A DNA stretch of 64,000 nucleotides, taken from positions 17,091,105 to 17,155,104 of the forward strand of contig NC_066517.1 of the NCBI RefSeq assembly GCF_024679095.1, given 5' to 3'. Below, one piece after another: positions 26,860-52,620 of this stretch (the stretch's first letter is position 1; every line of letters starts with the position of its first letter). Under the pieces are notes generated by a model. The model was not told the DNA's origin. It saw only the letters and a program-made list of their open reading frames with translations, and searched no databases. The translations under genes were made by a program, and so were the position numbers. The stretch is from Eriocheir sinensis. Its lineage: Eukaryota; Arthropoda; Malacostraca; Decapoda; Varunidae.

Positions 26860-27475
26860 TTAATAAAGCATAATGAATGATAGAAACTGGAGAATATCAC
26901 TGGGTTGTTTCTCTAATCCAACTATGGTCTATTTTTTTTCGTTTTTCCCTCTCTATTTTTTTTTTTTGTATCATGAGACAGAGAAAATAAAATAATAAAG
27001 CATAGGGAATGATAGAAAGGGGAGAATATATGTGATAGGATTGTTTCTCTAATGCAACTATGGTCTATTTTTTATCGTTTCTCCCTCTATTTTTTTTTTT
27101 TTTTGTATCATGGGACAGAGAAAATAAAATAATAAAGCATAGGGAATGATAGAAAGGGGAGAATATATGTGAAAGGATTGTTTCTTTAATGCAACTATGG
27201 TCTATTTTTTATCGTTTCTCCCTCTATTTTTTTTTTTTTTGTATCATGGGACAGAGAGAAAATAAAATAATAAAGCATAGGGAATGATAGAAAGGGGAGA
27301 ATATATGTGATAGGATCGTTTCTCTAATCCAACTATGGTCTATTTTTTATCGTTTTTCCCTCTCTATTTTTTTTTGTATCATGGGACAGAGAGAAAATAA
27401 AATAATAAAGCATAGGGAATGATAGAAAGGGGAGAATATATGTGATAGGATCGTTTCTCTAATTCAGCTATATAT
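26860..27475. repeat. Tandem array C, five copies of about 138 bp
   Basis: AATAATAAAGCATAGGGAATG recurs with spacings of about 138, 138 and 134 bases, after a diverged first copy at 26863. Each unit contains a run of T and GTATCATGGGACAGAG. The array is followed at once by a (TC)n-(AC)n microsatellite (27487-27572). Confidence 0.9.
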
Positions 27476-27487
27476 GGCCTCCTTTTC

Positions 27488-27572
<85 letters not shown>

Positions 27573-28240
27573 CATTCAATAGATCAATACCGTTAAATTA
27601 ATCAACGGGAAAACCTTTGCCGGTGAAGAAAGAGTAAAATTCAACCAGATCGAGTCACGCACTTCAAATAACAGACAAGAATGATTGTATTGAGGTCACA
27701 CTACTAATGGAGGAAAAGTTTGTAGCTACAGATAAGGGATAGGATAATATTAAGGCCATGCTACCAAGGAGAGGAAGGCGTGTAATAGCAGAGATAAGGA
27801 AAGAAATTAAGATAAGGGTAAAGCGATACGGAGACAGTGAGAAATGGGAGGAGACAAGATAATCGTGTCCGTATAATCTATCTTACGGTCTATATTGATT
27901 GTTGCGAACTTGGCTGTTAAATATATACGGCTAAATAAGACATGAGTTGCTTTGAAGGAATAGGAAACAAGACGCAGCGAATTTTCACTCTTATCCCCAA
28001 GTCGGACGAAGCGAAGAATAATGACGAGAAAGAATGAAGACTACGTGAGGTTATTTAAACATGCACTCTATCATATACGCCTCAAACACCGAACGACATA
28101 TTTGGCCCACAGGTTAGGTATAGATATGGGCATAATTCGCTCAGCTACGCGTGGCCTCAGCGCTCATCTCCGCTTCAGGCTTAATAATTGTGCGCACTCT
28201 ACCATAAAAAGAAAGTTGAGATGTTAATACGCGTGGAGAC
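27573..28240. other. No gene recognised
   Basis: AT-rich, unique-looking sequence without a recognisable protein or structure. Confidence 0.4.
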
Positions 28241-28319
28241 TGACATTTGTGTGTGTGTGCTGTTGTTTTCTTTTCTTGTTTTTTGTTTTTACGGTTCTTA
28301 TCGCCTCCGTTGACTACCT

Positions 28320-28329
28320 CGCTATATCC

Positions 28330-28394
<65 letters not shown>

Positions 28395-28668
28395 AATATG
28401 CTCGGGTAAAAAAAAACATGAGACAAAGGGAAGCGTGTTAGTGCTAAAGCAGAGGCGAGGAGGAAGGAAGGGAGGAGGTGTGGGGTGCAAGGGGGGCGCT
28501 GGGGTGGGGGTGGGGGGTGAGTAGGCTGCAGTGAGGAAGAGGAGCAGGTGGAGTGGAGAAAATTAATGACAAGGTGAAATACAATTGCTTCCGGGTAACG
28601 GCGAGGAAGAGGAAGAGGAGGAGGAGGAGGAGGAGGATGCAAAGAGGAATAAACTACTACCACTACTT

Positions 28669-28726
<58 letters not shown>

Positions 28727-29034
28727 CACTAATAATACCTTTCTCTCGCTCCACTACCAAAAGAACGAACAAGCCATGAATTCTCAACGAAGACATCATC
28801 ATCACCATCATCACCAGTGGAAGACTATTATAAGAGATGATGGTGATGGTTGTGGTGGTGATGATGGTGATGGTGGTGGTGGTAACATCTGCGCTGACCT
28901 TCCCGTCACATCACCGCCACCCTCGTCGGCCACTCATCTGACCCCGACTTCTCAATCCAATAATGACGTTACGAGCAGGTCATTGTTTAGTCTTCCTCAT
29001 CCGTTTTGCAACAGGGCTCTCCTCCTCCACCCGG

Positions 29035-29110
<76 letters not shown>
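28320..29110. repeat. Cluster of microsatellites
   Basis: (GA)n at 28339-28388, (GAG)n at 28600-28637, (CTA)n at about 28660-28727, (GAT/GGT)n at 28840-28885 and (TC)n at 29039-29106. All open frames here (polyserine, polyvaline, Ser/Leu repeats) are products of the repeats. Confidence 0.95.
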
Positions 29111-29882
29111 TCCCTTTCTGTTTTGTGCTTTGGTTCATGTCCTTCGAGTATTGGAACTGTCCTTTACACTTTGGGGTCAATTTGTCTGTTCGTTCAAGCA
29201 TATAGTGAACGTATGTGGTGGTGGTGATGGTGGTGGTTGGTGGTAGGGGAGAGGTGGTGGTGGGTGAAGCCGTATAGTGGTGGAAGGTGGAGAGAGCAAG
29301 AGAGGGTGTGTGTGTATTATGTGGTGTGTGTTTGTGGGTGTGGGTCTGGCTAGTAACTCAGTGGTCATCCAGACTTTGTGATGGAGACTTATAACTCGAT
29401 CACCTGACACGTTACGAACACTTTACTGACACTGTCCCTACCACTACCACTACCACTACTACAGCTGCTATTACTACCACGACACAACACGAAGATCTAT
29501 TCCTCTACGGTCTCTCTGTCTCCCTACATCGCATAGACCACATAACACAAACACATAACCCCTTCACCACACGCCACATACTTAATCACCACTTCGAATC
29601 TTACCAAGAAAAAGAGGTGACACAGTGGGTGACGGAGAAGGTGACGCAGGTGACGCCGATACTATGCGACCTCGGGCGGAGTGGTGACGGCGAGGGGTTG
29701 AGAGTCTGTCCTGGTGAGGTGCTGAAAAGTGCTCCCTTCACGCCGCTATGGGTCACCGCAGCGCAATATGGTGACGACGCCGCCCTCACCACGCTGACGT
29801 GTGTGTTGCGTGCGTGCGTGTGTGCGTGTGTTTGTTAGGAGCGTTTTGAAAAAATCGCAAATCGTGTAAAAGAGAAGAAAAG
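29111..29882. promoter_or_regulatory. Upstream region of the pHCl-type channel gene
   Basis: About 770 bases lie between the (TC)n tract and the inferred start codon. The part at 29610-29810 is GC-rich with many GTGACG and GGTGACG motifs, which stands out from the AT-rich surroundings. It could be a promoter or 5' untranslated exon. No TATA box in a convincing position was found. Confidence 0.3.
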
Positions 29883-43149
<13,267 letters not shown>

Positions 43150-43150
<1 letters not shown>

Positions 43151-43432
43151 CGGATTTATAGGGAATTTATGTCTTAACTTCACGATTTTGGAAAGATGTG
43201 TGGCTGGCGACGCGGAGGTTTCTGATCGGAAGGGTTGAGCGGCCTTGAAATTAAGTGTATGAATTTATAGTGAATTTGTCTTAATTTCACGATTTAGGAA
43301 AGATGTGTGACTGGCGACGCGGAGGTTTCTGATCGGAAGGGTTGAGCGGCCTTGACACTAAGCGTTTGTACGGACTGATAGTGAACTTTTGTCTTAACTT
43401 GACGATTTAGGAAAGATTGTGTGACTGGCGAT
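43150..43432. repeat. Tandem array, about 2.7 copies of 110 bp
   Basis: GATGTGTGACTGGCGACGCG and GAGGTTTCTGATCGGAAGGG recur about 115 bases apart. A third, partial unit ends at the (CAC)n tract that follows. Confidence 0.9.
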
Positions 43433-43474
43433 CTCTCCTATTTTGTTCGGAGCAGTTTCTATTGACGCTGCTCC

Positions 43475-43652
43475 CCCACCACAGTCACCACAACCACCAC
43501 CATCACCACCACTACCACCATCATCACCACCAGTACCACCATCATCACCACCACTACCACCATCATCACCACCACTACCACCATCATCACCACCACTACC
43601 ACCATCTTCACCACCACTACCACCATCATCATCATCACCACCATCACCATCA
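43475..43652. repeat. (CAC/CAT)n trinucleotide tract
   Basis: An imperfect ACC/ATC repeat with an 18-24 base higher-order pattern (CACCACTACCACCATCAT). It reads as polyhistidine or polyproline in different frames and is not coding by any other sign. Confidence 0.9.
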
Positions 43653-43849
43653 GCATGTGGTCGTGGTGATGGTGGCATATGTTGTGCTAAGTTTAATGAA
43701 GGGTATATATACACTTGTACTTAAAATACCTTGCCTCTTGACTGAAAACTGTATTTGTGAGGTTAAGGGTATTTTAACTCGAAATTATACCTTAGTTACA
43801 GAGGTATACCGTTTTTATAGTGTAGTGGTCTTTTTTGATGTTGTTGTTG

Positions 43850-44850
43850 CTTTTGATTTTGCCCTTGAGCTGCAAAAAAGTCCCTTGGCGAGACGCAACA
43901 CAACGCAACACCATCCGTCTCCTCAGCAATACTCACCTTGCCTTAGACTGAGATGTGCTGCGCGTGGGAAGTCACTCTTTGTATCATCACTTTTATTTTT
44001 CTTTATCAACAAGGGAGGCATAGCAAGGGCCAAAAATCAAAACCGCAACAAAAAAAGCCCGCCAGATGCTGCTCCGATAAAAGAAGAAAAAAAAGAAGCC
44101 AAAAGGGAGGTGCTTCTATATCTATCTCTTCTATATCTATCTATCTATCTATCTATCTCTCTTTGTCCCTCGCTATGCATGACTAGGAGTGAGAGGTGAG
44201 TCATGCCGGTGCCTCGCTGACGAAAAATATATCCCATCATTCACACACACACACACATAAAGAAAGAAAGAGAAAAAAATTAAAGAGAGAATTGAACGTA
44301 TAAATGGTTAGATAAATATATATACCAAAACACACACACACACCTCCATCCCCCCCCCACCCACCCAGCCCCGTGTTCTCAGGAGTGATTAAAGAGTTGC
44401 ATCACCTGTACTGGCCGCCCCTCACTTATACCTGCCCGTTACCAAGACTACATCCAGGTACCCTTGAGAAGGTCACACGTAGGAGAGGAGAGTTAAACGC
44501 CTTGTAATGAAAGCTCTTTTATTCTGACACACACGAATGCTGCCAACGTTTGTCTTGTCATGGAGTAAGGGGTATTTTTTTGTATAAGTTTGTTGTGTAT
44601 ACGTGGAAGACATTTTTACCTCTTTCCTGTAGTTTCGTTATGTGGTGAAACGACGTTGATTTAAGTTTGGTTTATACAAGGGCGGTTTTATTTTTTTTGT
44701 TTGTTTTGAGGTTTGAAGACGGTGAATAAGTCTGACTCTAACAGAAAGGTTAACTATAGCATATTTTTTTCAGCAAAGGAGTCAGTTCAAGGGCATAATA
44801 ATAAGGAAACAATAATGAAAAAAAAAAAAGCCTGCTACTCAATACACAGA
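43850..44850. repeat. Cluster of dispersed A-rich repeat copies
   Basis: Copies or parts lie at about 43860-43885 (minus, TTGCCCTTGAGCTGCAAAAA), 43975-44105 (plus, ending GCCCGCCAGATGCTGCTCC) and 44762-44850 (plus). Between them are (TCTA)n at 44120-44158 and short (AC)n tracts. Confidence 0.65.
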
Positions 44851-45249
44851 TGGTACAGCAGCATGCGAAAAGTATTAAGCAATGGTCTTGATCGTTCTTC
44901 CAGCCCATAACCTTTCCCCATCACCACAAACCACATCAAATTGGAGTAGATAACAGAAACTAGACAATACTTACAAAACGCTCTTTTATTCAGTCAGACC
45001 AGCGAGCTAAAAAATACAAAGTGTGTGCGAGGTGGCAGATCTATCAAAAGTACAATATTATAAAAGATGGACACAAAAGAACACAGACCTTGAGAAAATA
45101 TAAAACTACGAACATGTAATTTGAACCTTTAGAGAGTGACATGCATAGGCCAGTGGTTGGAGTTGGGGGGTGAGAGCCTACCTAACATTGCTTGAGAGGG
45201 GAGGGAAGGGGAGATGGAGGAGGAGATGGGAGAGGAGTTTGACCTTGCA

Positions 45250-45770
45250 GTTCCTCTCCCTCCCTCACTCCTGCTTCTCTCTTTACTCCCTCTCCCTCTC
45301 TCTCCGCGCCTCCCCTTCTTGCATTCCTTCTCCCTGCTTTCTCCATCTCCCTTCAGCTCTATTTCTTGCTCTCCCTTCATTATTTTAACTCATCCCTCCT
45401 CATACCCTCTTCTCTCCACCAAATGCCTCCCTCTCCACCGTCATTATCTCCATCATCTTCTCTCCTTTCCCTCCTCCAATCAATTCCTTCTCATTATTCC
45501 TCCTCTCTCCATCATCTCAAGCCATCTTCTTCTCCTCTTGCAATCTCATCTTCTATCATCATTACTCCTCCAGCTCTTCTTTCTCTCTTGCAATATCTTC
45601 TTTCATCTCCATTATTACTCTTTCTCGTCTCTTCTTTCCTCTCCTGCAATCTCTTCTATCTTCATCACTCCTCGTCTATTCTTTCCCCTCTTGCAATCTC
45701 TTCTATCTTCATCATTCCTCGTCTATTCTTTCCCCTCTTGCAATCTCTTCTTCTCCTTGCTCCTGCTTGT
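45250..45770. repeat. Pyrimidine-rich tandem repeat next to the DDIT4-like 3' end
   Basis: Units of about 50 bases built on CTTGCAATCTCTTCTATCTT and CATCATTCCTCGTCTATTCT recur from about 45530 to 45760; looser C/T-rich DNA precedes them. The block ends about 65 bases before the stop codon of the DDIT4-like gene, so it is probably transcribed as purine-rich 3' UTR. Confidence 0.75.
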
Positions 45771-45832
45771 CTCCCTCCTGCCCTACGACATGTCACCCGA
45801 AGTTGCCGCCTTGTCAAGAGGAGGCGAGCCCT

Positions 45833-47156
45833 TCAGCAGGAGTTCCTAGGAGTGCTCTTGATCCTCCTCTTCTCCATCGTGTACCCCGGGCTAATGTGGA
45901 TGACGTTGTCGCTCCCGAAGCCCAGAATCCTGAAGGGGAGAAAGATAAGGTTGACATTAACACGAGTGAAAATAGAGGGAAGGAAATAACCGATAACAGA
46001 CTTGAATGGGAAAAGGAAAAGGTGGCATAGGTATTAGGAGAGAATAAAATGTAGAAAATAATCGCTAGGAAACTTAAAATATAGCTCCAAAAATGATTCA
46101 AGAGGAGAAGGAAAAGATGACATAAGTAACACGAGAAAAATGAAAGTAGAGAATGATCAGTAAAAAGTTTGATGTATAACTAAAACTGACGGCAAGGAAG
46201 AAGGGAAAGGGTAATAAAAAAAGGGAGGATAAATAATAGGAAATAGCGGGTAATGAACTTAATATATAACTCCGATATGAATGTAGAGAAGAGGGAAAGA
46301 ATGACATATAAAACACTGAGAGTAAAAAGAAAAACAAATAAACGTTAATGACTTTGATATTACTTGAAAATGACCGTGATTATATTTGATGAGTTTGTGG
46401 AAGCCGTTATAACAAAGATGACATAATACTGAAAATAAAAATAAATAAACGGTAATGACTTAAATATTACTCCAAAATGACCATGATTATATTTGATGAT
46501 AGTGGAATGCGTTATTATAGGGATGACGCAATCGGAGAAAAGAGGAAGAACTTTTATGAGGGAAAAAAGAAAAAAAATATTAATCACTGACGTTCCGATA
46601 AAATGCAGATATTATACGCGACAGAAAAAAAATCAAACATATAACTTTTGTCAAGTGAGCTTCGAATCCAGAACTGCTTAATCATATAGCAAGAAATGAC
46701 TTTAAAACACTTCACCCTTAGAATAACCTCCACTAAATAGAAGTGTAAATAAAAGGGTAAAGATGCAAGTCACCAATGATTGTAACTTTACCGAAGAGAA
46801 TACAAGACGGGATCAGATTAAGAGGTAACCAAAGAAGAGCAAGAACAAGACAAAACAAGAACAGTATGATGAGAGAGAGAGAGAGAGAGAGAGAGCGAGC
46901 AAGTGTGTTTGTGTGTTTGCGCGATTCCTAATACAGTTACTGCGTCATAGGAAGAAAGATGGCGCTAAAAATAGATAGAGAAAGCGTGCGGTGGATTACA
47001 AAGCCACATTCGTTCTGTCGATATGCATGATGAGGAAGTAGAAGGACTGCACCAGAAATAAATGGAGTTGACGTGAAGAGTTTGACAAAGGTTCCAATAC
47101 TGTTACGCCAGGGAAGGAAAGGCGGCATGAAGAGCAAAACATACGTGCATAGAATA

Positions 47157-47205
<49 letters not shown>

Positions 47206-50078
47206 AGGGTGACTAGAGGAAGGGTGGAGGGAATGGAAACAGTCAAAAAGATAATGATGAAGGAAAGGTAGAGGGAAACAAAAGAGTCAGTCAAAGGAAT
47301 AGAGGTAAAGAAGGAAGGAGAGGATGGGAAGGGAGAGAAAAACACGGAGAGTGGAGGGAAGGGAAGAGGTAGTCAAGAGGCTAATAATGAAAGCATAGAG
47401 ATAAATGGGGAGTTTATAGAAAGGACGATTGTCAGGTTATATGGAGGGAAAAGAGAAAGAGAAAAGAAAACAAGCAAACAGTGAGAGAGCATCCTTAGGT
47501 GAACATCGCAAACTGAATGACTGAAGGAAACATGAGATGACTTAGAAAGGACGAAATGAAGGTTACATGGAGGGAGAAGAGAAAAAAAAAAAAAAACAGC
47601 CGAAGTGCGATAATAACAAGAAAGGACATAATAAAGGTTAAATGGAGAGAGAAGAGAATAAAAAAGAAACAACAGAAATGATATAATAACGACAGGAAAG
47701 GACGAAATGAAGGTTGAATGGAGGGAGAAGAGAGAAAAAAAAGAAAAAAACAACGAAGTGAGATAATAACAACCTCCTCAGGCGAACAAACTAATTAACA
47801 ACTTCGGGGAACACACCACGGGTAGATTACGAGAAGATATTTACCTGAACAGCGGATTATTGGTCTTGGGTCCCTCCGATAGGCGCGTGAGGGTGAGGTG
47901 GAGCAGGCAGGAGGAGGGCAGGTGGGGGTCACACTTGATCCTGCCCACGCGAGTCACCTCCTGCCCGTCAAAGTAGTCGATCTGCAACGTGCATCCCCTG
48001 GTGGGCGGGAAGACAGGTGTAAATGACAGGTAATTACAGGTTAAGGTGTAATTATCTCGTAATCTGCATTCGGTAAGTGGGAGTTGTTGTTTTCAAGGGT
48101 AACTAGTATAAATTTTTCCTTCCCCGTGCGAGCTATGGGTGCTTATTTTAACCAGTACCGAAGGCTTGAAACACAAAATATAATGATAAATGAGTACACT
48201 AACACGTAAAACTGATAGATAATGAACCGATGGAACTAAACAGCATATAAGAAAATAAATATACACATGTCAAGCGAATGCAAGACAGAGAAAAGAATAA
48301 ACAATGGAAATAAATCAGTGTAGCCTCAAAAAGAAGCAAGCGCGAAGTCGGAGGCAGAAGAAGAAGAAGAGGAGGAGGAGAGACAGTCTGTTGCTCTCTC
48401 GTGCTTACCTTACGCCGTGTCGCTCTCCTTCGGTCATGCGCACCACGTCGCGGGACAGGCGGTTCAGGAAGTCAGCGGGCACCAGGACTGACACCCCAGC
48501 GGCGCCTCCCTCGCACCCGGGCATCTGAGGGCGAGGCAGAAGGCGTGGTGAGTTAGGCCATGCGGGTTTGTTTACATTTTGCAGTGTGTGTGTGTGTGTG
48601 TGTGTGTTATCGTACCACGTGTCGCAATTGTTGTACTTATTATTAGTTACTATGTTCCCTCTACCTTTTCCACACTAGTTTTATGTATGTATGTTAGTGT
48701 TTGTCGATTTCTCAGCTAGAACGTATTAAAATGTGACTAATAGCGCATATGAATGTATTATGGCCCTACACGTAAGAATATTAGATAGTTATTTTTTTCT
48801 TCTTATAGCCTACTTCTTATTATTCTTGTTGTAATTATGCTCTCCAATTTCTCCACATTTCAGTTTTATGTGAATTGCGTTTATCGACCTCTCAGCAAGA
48901 ACGTGTTAAGAAGTGAAGCAATAATGTGTATGAATATAAGTATTTGGCTGTTGCACTTAAGAACGTAATAAAAACAGTTGGGGCCTTGAGTAACAGTGAG
49001 GGCAGTAGTCTCCAACACACACACGCACACACACACTCTCAACCTGACATCTCTTGCCTCCCTCATCTCCCCCCGCCAAACCTGTTCCCGTGCGCCCGCC
49101 GCTCACCTTGCCTCCCACTAATTGCCTGCCTCACCATGACGGCCCCGCCATGCAATATTAAGCTCACTAATAACCAGTAGTCGCCAAGTCAGCCCGCCCC
49201 GTCATCGTCAGTAGGTAAGTGTTATCAGGAGCTCGTCACACGCTGCTGATAACGCCGGTCAGCATGGCACAACACGTGAGGGGGGCAGGGCAGGGACTCA
49301 CCTGATACAGACGGTGCCGGGCCTTCTTCAGGAGGCGCCAGATGTGCTTAGCGAGCAGCGCGGCGGCCGTCTCGTCCTCACACACGCGGTAGTCATAGAA
49401 GTCTGTGGGGCAAGGAAGACAGAGTTAGTAATGAACGCCACGCCCTCGGAGCGGCGACCCACAATCCTTATCGCGTCCCTGATAAGAGTGAATGAGTGAC
49501 GCGTCGCCGCCTCGCTGCAGATTGATGCACAAGGTCATGTTATCGCCTGCTGGTGACGTCTGACGGACTCTAAAATCGCGTCCTCTGCCTGACACCCGCC
49601 GGAAGGCCCCGCTGCCCAGCAGCTGCACCGCCCGACACCAAGGCACTGGTCCCTCCCCTGTCGCTGAGGCAGCATTGCCTTGGCGCCCAGCAGCGAGGTC
49701 ACCAGACGGCTGACGGGGTGGCTCTCCGCGGCGGCGCCTGATACTTTTTTTTTTTTTTTTTTTTTTTGCCGCCAACACGCGGTGCTGACAGGTAATGGCT
49801 GGGTGTGGCGGGCCGGCGCCGCCCGCCGGCCGCCGCGCTAGAACCCGTCACTGATTTCTCTCAACACAACTAATGGACTGAAGCAGCGGGGCGGGGCGCG
49901 TCGACTCTACATTATATTAATGCCCATATAGGCTGTGATGCCCTACAACCATTGACACCCAGTGACAGACACGTGCACGAGGGGGTGGGGTCACACTCAC
50001 CCTGGGAGAGCAGGGGCAGGTTGGTCTTGTAGGTGTTGGGCCGCAGGATGGACAGCATCTTGAAGACGGTGTTCTCGG
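45833..50078 (-). CDS. DDIT4/REDD1 (scylla/charybde) family stress regulator of TORC1, 5' incomplete
   Basis: Members of this family repress TORC1 through TSC1/TSC2 under hypoxia and other stress (family knowledge). Exons from 5' to 3' on the minus strand: 50078-50001, 49402-49302, 48524-48409, 47997-47845, 45929-45833. Phases match at all four junctions and the last exon ends NSC before TGA. Diagnostic strings of the RTP801 C-terminal domain are VLVPADFLNRLSRDVVRM, RGCTLQIDYF, RIKCDP, LHLTLTRL and ISPGYTMEKRRIKS. The upstream exon reads ENTVFKMLSILRPNTYKTN and starts at phase 1, so an initiator exon lies further upstream. A donor at 50941 (GAGG/GTAAGG) has the right phase, but no ATG is in frame before it. 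The gene converges on the channel gene. TTTATT at about 44983 (plus strand) could be its polyadenylation signal. Confidence 0.9.
46000..47800. repeat. Purine-rich intronic DNA with tandem motifs
   Basis: In the last intron of the DDIT4-like gene, loosely repeated motifs such as GAAAGGACGAAATGAAGGTT and GGAGGGAGAAGAGA recur between 47400 and 47770. (GA)n tracts lie at 46869-46894 and 47159-47201. A weaker repeat around AATGACCGTGATTATATTTG occurs at 46370 and 46480. Confidence 0.6.
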
Positions 50079-51150
50079 CTGCCAAAAGTGGCTCAGTCAA
50101 CCTGGCAAGTTATCTCCTTCACCGCCTGCAGGGGCGGGGCTGACGACCTGTGTGGCGGGGAGTGGGGGTGCTACCAGCAAGTGCAGACACTAATGTGTGA
50201 GAGTATTATCGCCAGCCAGACGGTAACCTCTCGTCTTAGGGCGACTCTTCAAATGTATTAATTGTCGTGAGGCGGATGGGCTCGGCGGAAAGGTTTTCCA
50301 CGAAGCCTATGTTTTCCATAGATGATCCTGCCGGTGCGGAAGTCTGGAGGACCGTGGGGCAGCGTCCTTCCTCGGCCGTGTTATACAGCGTTCTGAGCCG
50401 TGGCGGCGCGGTGGGCGAGTATACACCTGCGGCTGATGCAACACTTCACGCGGCACCAATATTTGTCTCGCGCGACACTGATGACGTCATACGATAAAAG
50501 CCATGCATATCACCTGACAAACTACGCAGTCACGCTGTCTTGTTACAATTATTTCTGTGCGTTGCGTGTTATTGCTTGGATAAATAGTTTTCCCGAGGAG
50601 TAGGTGGCATCGCGCGCGCGTGTAAGGGGGGTTGGGGGACACGTGCGCGCGCCGGCGTGTTCATGTTTGACGGCCTTGGCACAAGACTTGGGAATTTTCC
50701 TGCCCAGGTTACAGCTGCTCCCCCATGCCCCGCAGCTGGCACCCTCCCGCCCGGGGCAGCGCGGGGCGAAGGCACAACAATGAATGCCTCGGAGCCCCCG
50801 CTGGTGTGGTGCGCCCAGCCAGCCAGCGGTCCCCGGGCCCCCGACTTATTGATTTTCCAAGTTCATCATCCGAGAACGTTCTAGAGTTGTTATCGTCATC
50901 CCAACGTTGAGGCATCGCCCTGGCGCCGCCTTGTCCTTACCCTCTCCTCTGATAGCGTATCGACAGGATGCTCCTAAAAAAATCCCACCGCCTAACGGTT
51001 TTCCCTCCTCCGCCAGCTCCCTCAAGGCCCCAGCGAGCCCCCCACGCCCCACGCCCCCACTGACGAAGGCACGCCGGCCGGTGTGGGCAGGCACGTGTAT
51101 GGGCGTGAAGTGGTGGGCGGCCAAGCCCTTCCCGCTTCACGGCCTCACGT
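49560..51150. promoter_or_regulatory. GC-rich, CpG-dense region at the 5' side of the DDIT4-like gene
   Basis: Base composition rises sharply here compared with the AT-rich DNA around it, and CpG is frequent. The first recognised exon of the DDIT4-like gene (50078) lies inside. ACGTG or GCGTG cores, the form bound by HIF/bHLH-PAS factors, occur at about 50643, 51093, 51103 and, on the minus strand, 51146. This is the natural place for the promoter and first exon, but no TATA box or transcription start can be fixed from sequence. Two long GC-rich open frames on the minus strand (50715-51194) lack an ATG and I do not call them genes. Confidence 0.35.
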
Positions 51151-51299
51151 TTTCCTCCCACGCCCAGGGTTTCAGCATCGGTCGAAATAATCACTCAGCT
51201 GTCCATCCTTGTCAGTCCCAGACAGCCTTTATGGGTGAACTTTTTTTATTTGTTTATTTTTGTTTTCGTTCCCCTCCCACGTCATGTATCATCATCAGT

Positions 51300-51320
51300 T
51301 GTTATAGTAGTAATAGTATA

Positions 51321-51355
<35 letters not shown>

Positions 51356-51415
51356 ATAGTAGTGGGATGATGATGATGATGAGGAGGAGGAGGAAGAAGA
51401 GTGGCAGTAACGGTA
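51300..51415. repeat. (TAG)n-(ATG)n-(AGG)n microsatellite
   Basis: Trinucleotide runs TAG, then GAT, then GAG. No gene context. Confidence 0.9.
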
Positions 51416-51419
51416 GTAG

Positions 51420-52400
51420 AGGCAGAAGTATCTTAGCAACAGTGATCGCAGTACTCCCGTCACGTAGGAAACTTCCGCGCGTTTTGGCAAAGCTCTACAT
51501 TTACCACCCCAAGCTGTAGCCATTCACAACGGTCGCGCCTGCGTTTGCCTTTTGCCTCGCATCGCGCCTACCTGCCCAACCAGCCAACCAGGGCCAGCAC
51601 AAAGCAAGAAAAAAAACATGAACAGCTGAGATAATCATATGTTCGTGTTTTTTTTTCTGAAGGCAAGGCAAGGTAGGCGTGGCACTTGTACCCACTCAAC
51701 CCGACGGCCGCAGCGAGCCAAACGGGGGCTGGGGGGTCTTCAGTGCCTCCCCCAGTAGGGCACCGCGTAGAGCCTCACCTTGGGCATCTTGTGGCTTGTT
51801 TGGAGTCGTCGCGAGTGATGTCTTACGATAAAAGATAGCGTGTAATGGGTTTAGTAGTACGAGGGAACAGATAAAGAAGGGTGTGAAGAGTAAAAAAGAT
51901 CGTAAAATCTCTCCGGTTAATACCAGTGTTGAAACTTGTTCTGACATGCGTAAAAATAAAAAAAATAAAAAGTTAAGTAACAAGTAAAAGCAGTGATAAG
52001 AAATATAAAAAAGAAAAATTTGGCGCAGTAAGTGAAACAGGAATCAGTACTGCTGGCATTTAAATATCTTGTGGTAAGGTTCTTGATTTTCTTTGATAGT
52101 TGTAAAAAAAAAACTAACGTTGCAAATAAAATGAGAGATAAGAGATGGCTTGCTTGGCGTCGTAGTGAATGATGTCTCACGATGATAAAACATGAAGAGT
52201 GCAATACATTTAGTAATATGAGGGAATAGATAAACAAGCATGCGAAGACTGCAAAAGATCATATATCTCTCCTGGTAATGTTAGTGTCGAAGCTTGTTTT
52301 CATATGCGTAAAAAAAAGGCGTTATGTAGCAGGGTGCAGGAAAGGTATGATAAGAACTATGAAAAAGGAAAAAGGAAACGTAGTAAGCGAGACAGGAATA
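51420..52400. other. No gene recognised; diverged two-copy repeat
   Basis: Segments near 51815-51960 and 52165-52310 share GATGTCT(T/C)ACGAT, TAGTA, GAGGGAA, AGATAAA and CTTGTT in the same order. This suggests a diverged direct duplication about 350 bases apart. Confidence 0.5.
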
Positions 52401-52404
52401 AGGT

Positions 52405-52620
52405 CGGTATTGTCAAACGCTCCCGCCCCACATGTCAGCTATATCCAAAGGCCAAAAGGGAGATCAGTTGGATTTTAATGGGTGTTTTTTTAGGTTCATG
52501 GTACAGAAGAAGGGTCAAACTACCACCAGGGTCATACAACTACTTAAGAAAATGACCCACACTCTTATGAAAGCCTTGTTAAATGTGTGACCTTGGGTGC
52601 CGAAATGTTTAAAAATATGG
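52405..52620 (+). repeat. Dispersed repeat family R2 copy
   Basis: It contains AACGCTCCCGCC, GGTTCATGGTACAGAAGAAG, GGTCAAACTACCACCAGGG and GAAAGCCTTGTTAAATGTGT, matching the copies at 38845-39258. Confidence 0.8.

Noticed and set aside
29617..29838. Plus-strand frame of 73 codons upstream of the channel gene
   Set aside because: No recognisable product and it ends in a (GT)n-like tract. It is more likely 5' UTR or promoter.
43417..44199. 260-codon frame with polyhistidine
   Set aside because: It consists of a CAC/CAT microsatellite plus parts of the dispersed A-rich repeat, with no conserved domain.
50937..51194. GC-rich minus-strand frames as the first exon of the DDIT4-like gene
   Set aside because: The donor at 50941 has the right phase for one of them, but that frame has no ATG before its upstream stop and no family similarity.
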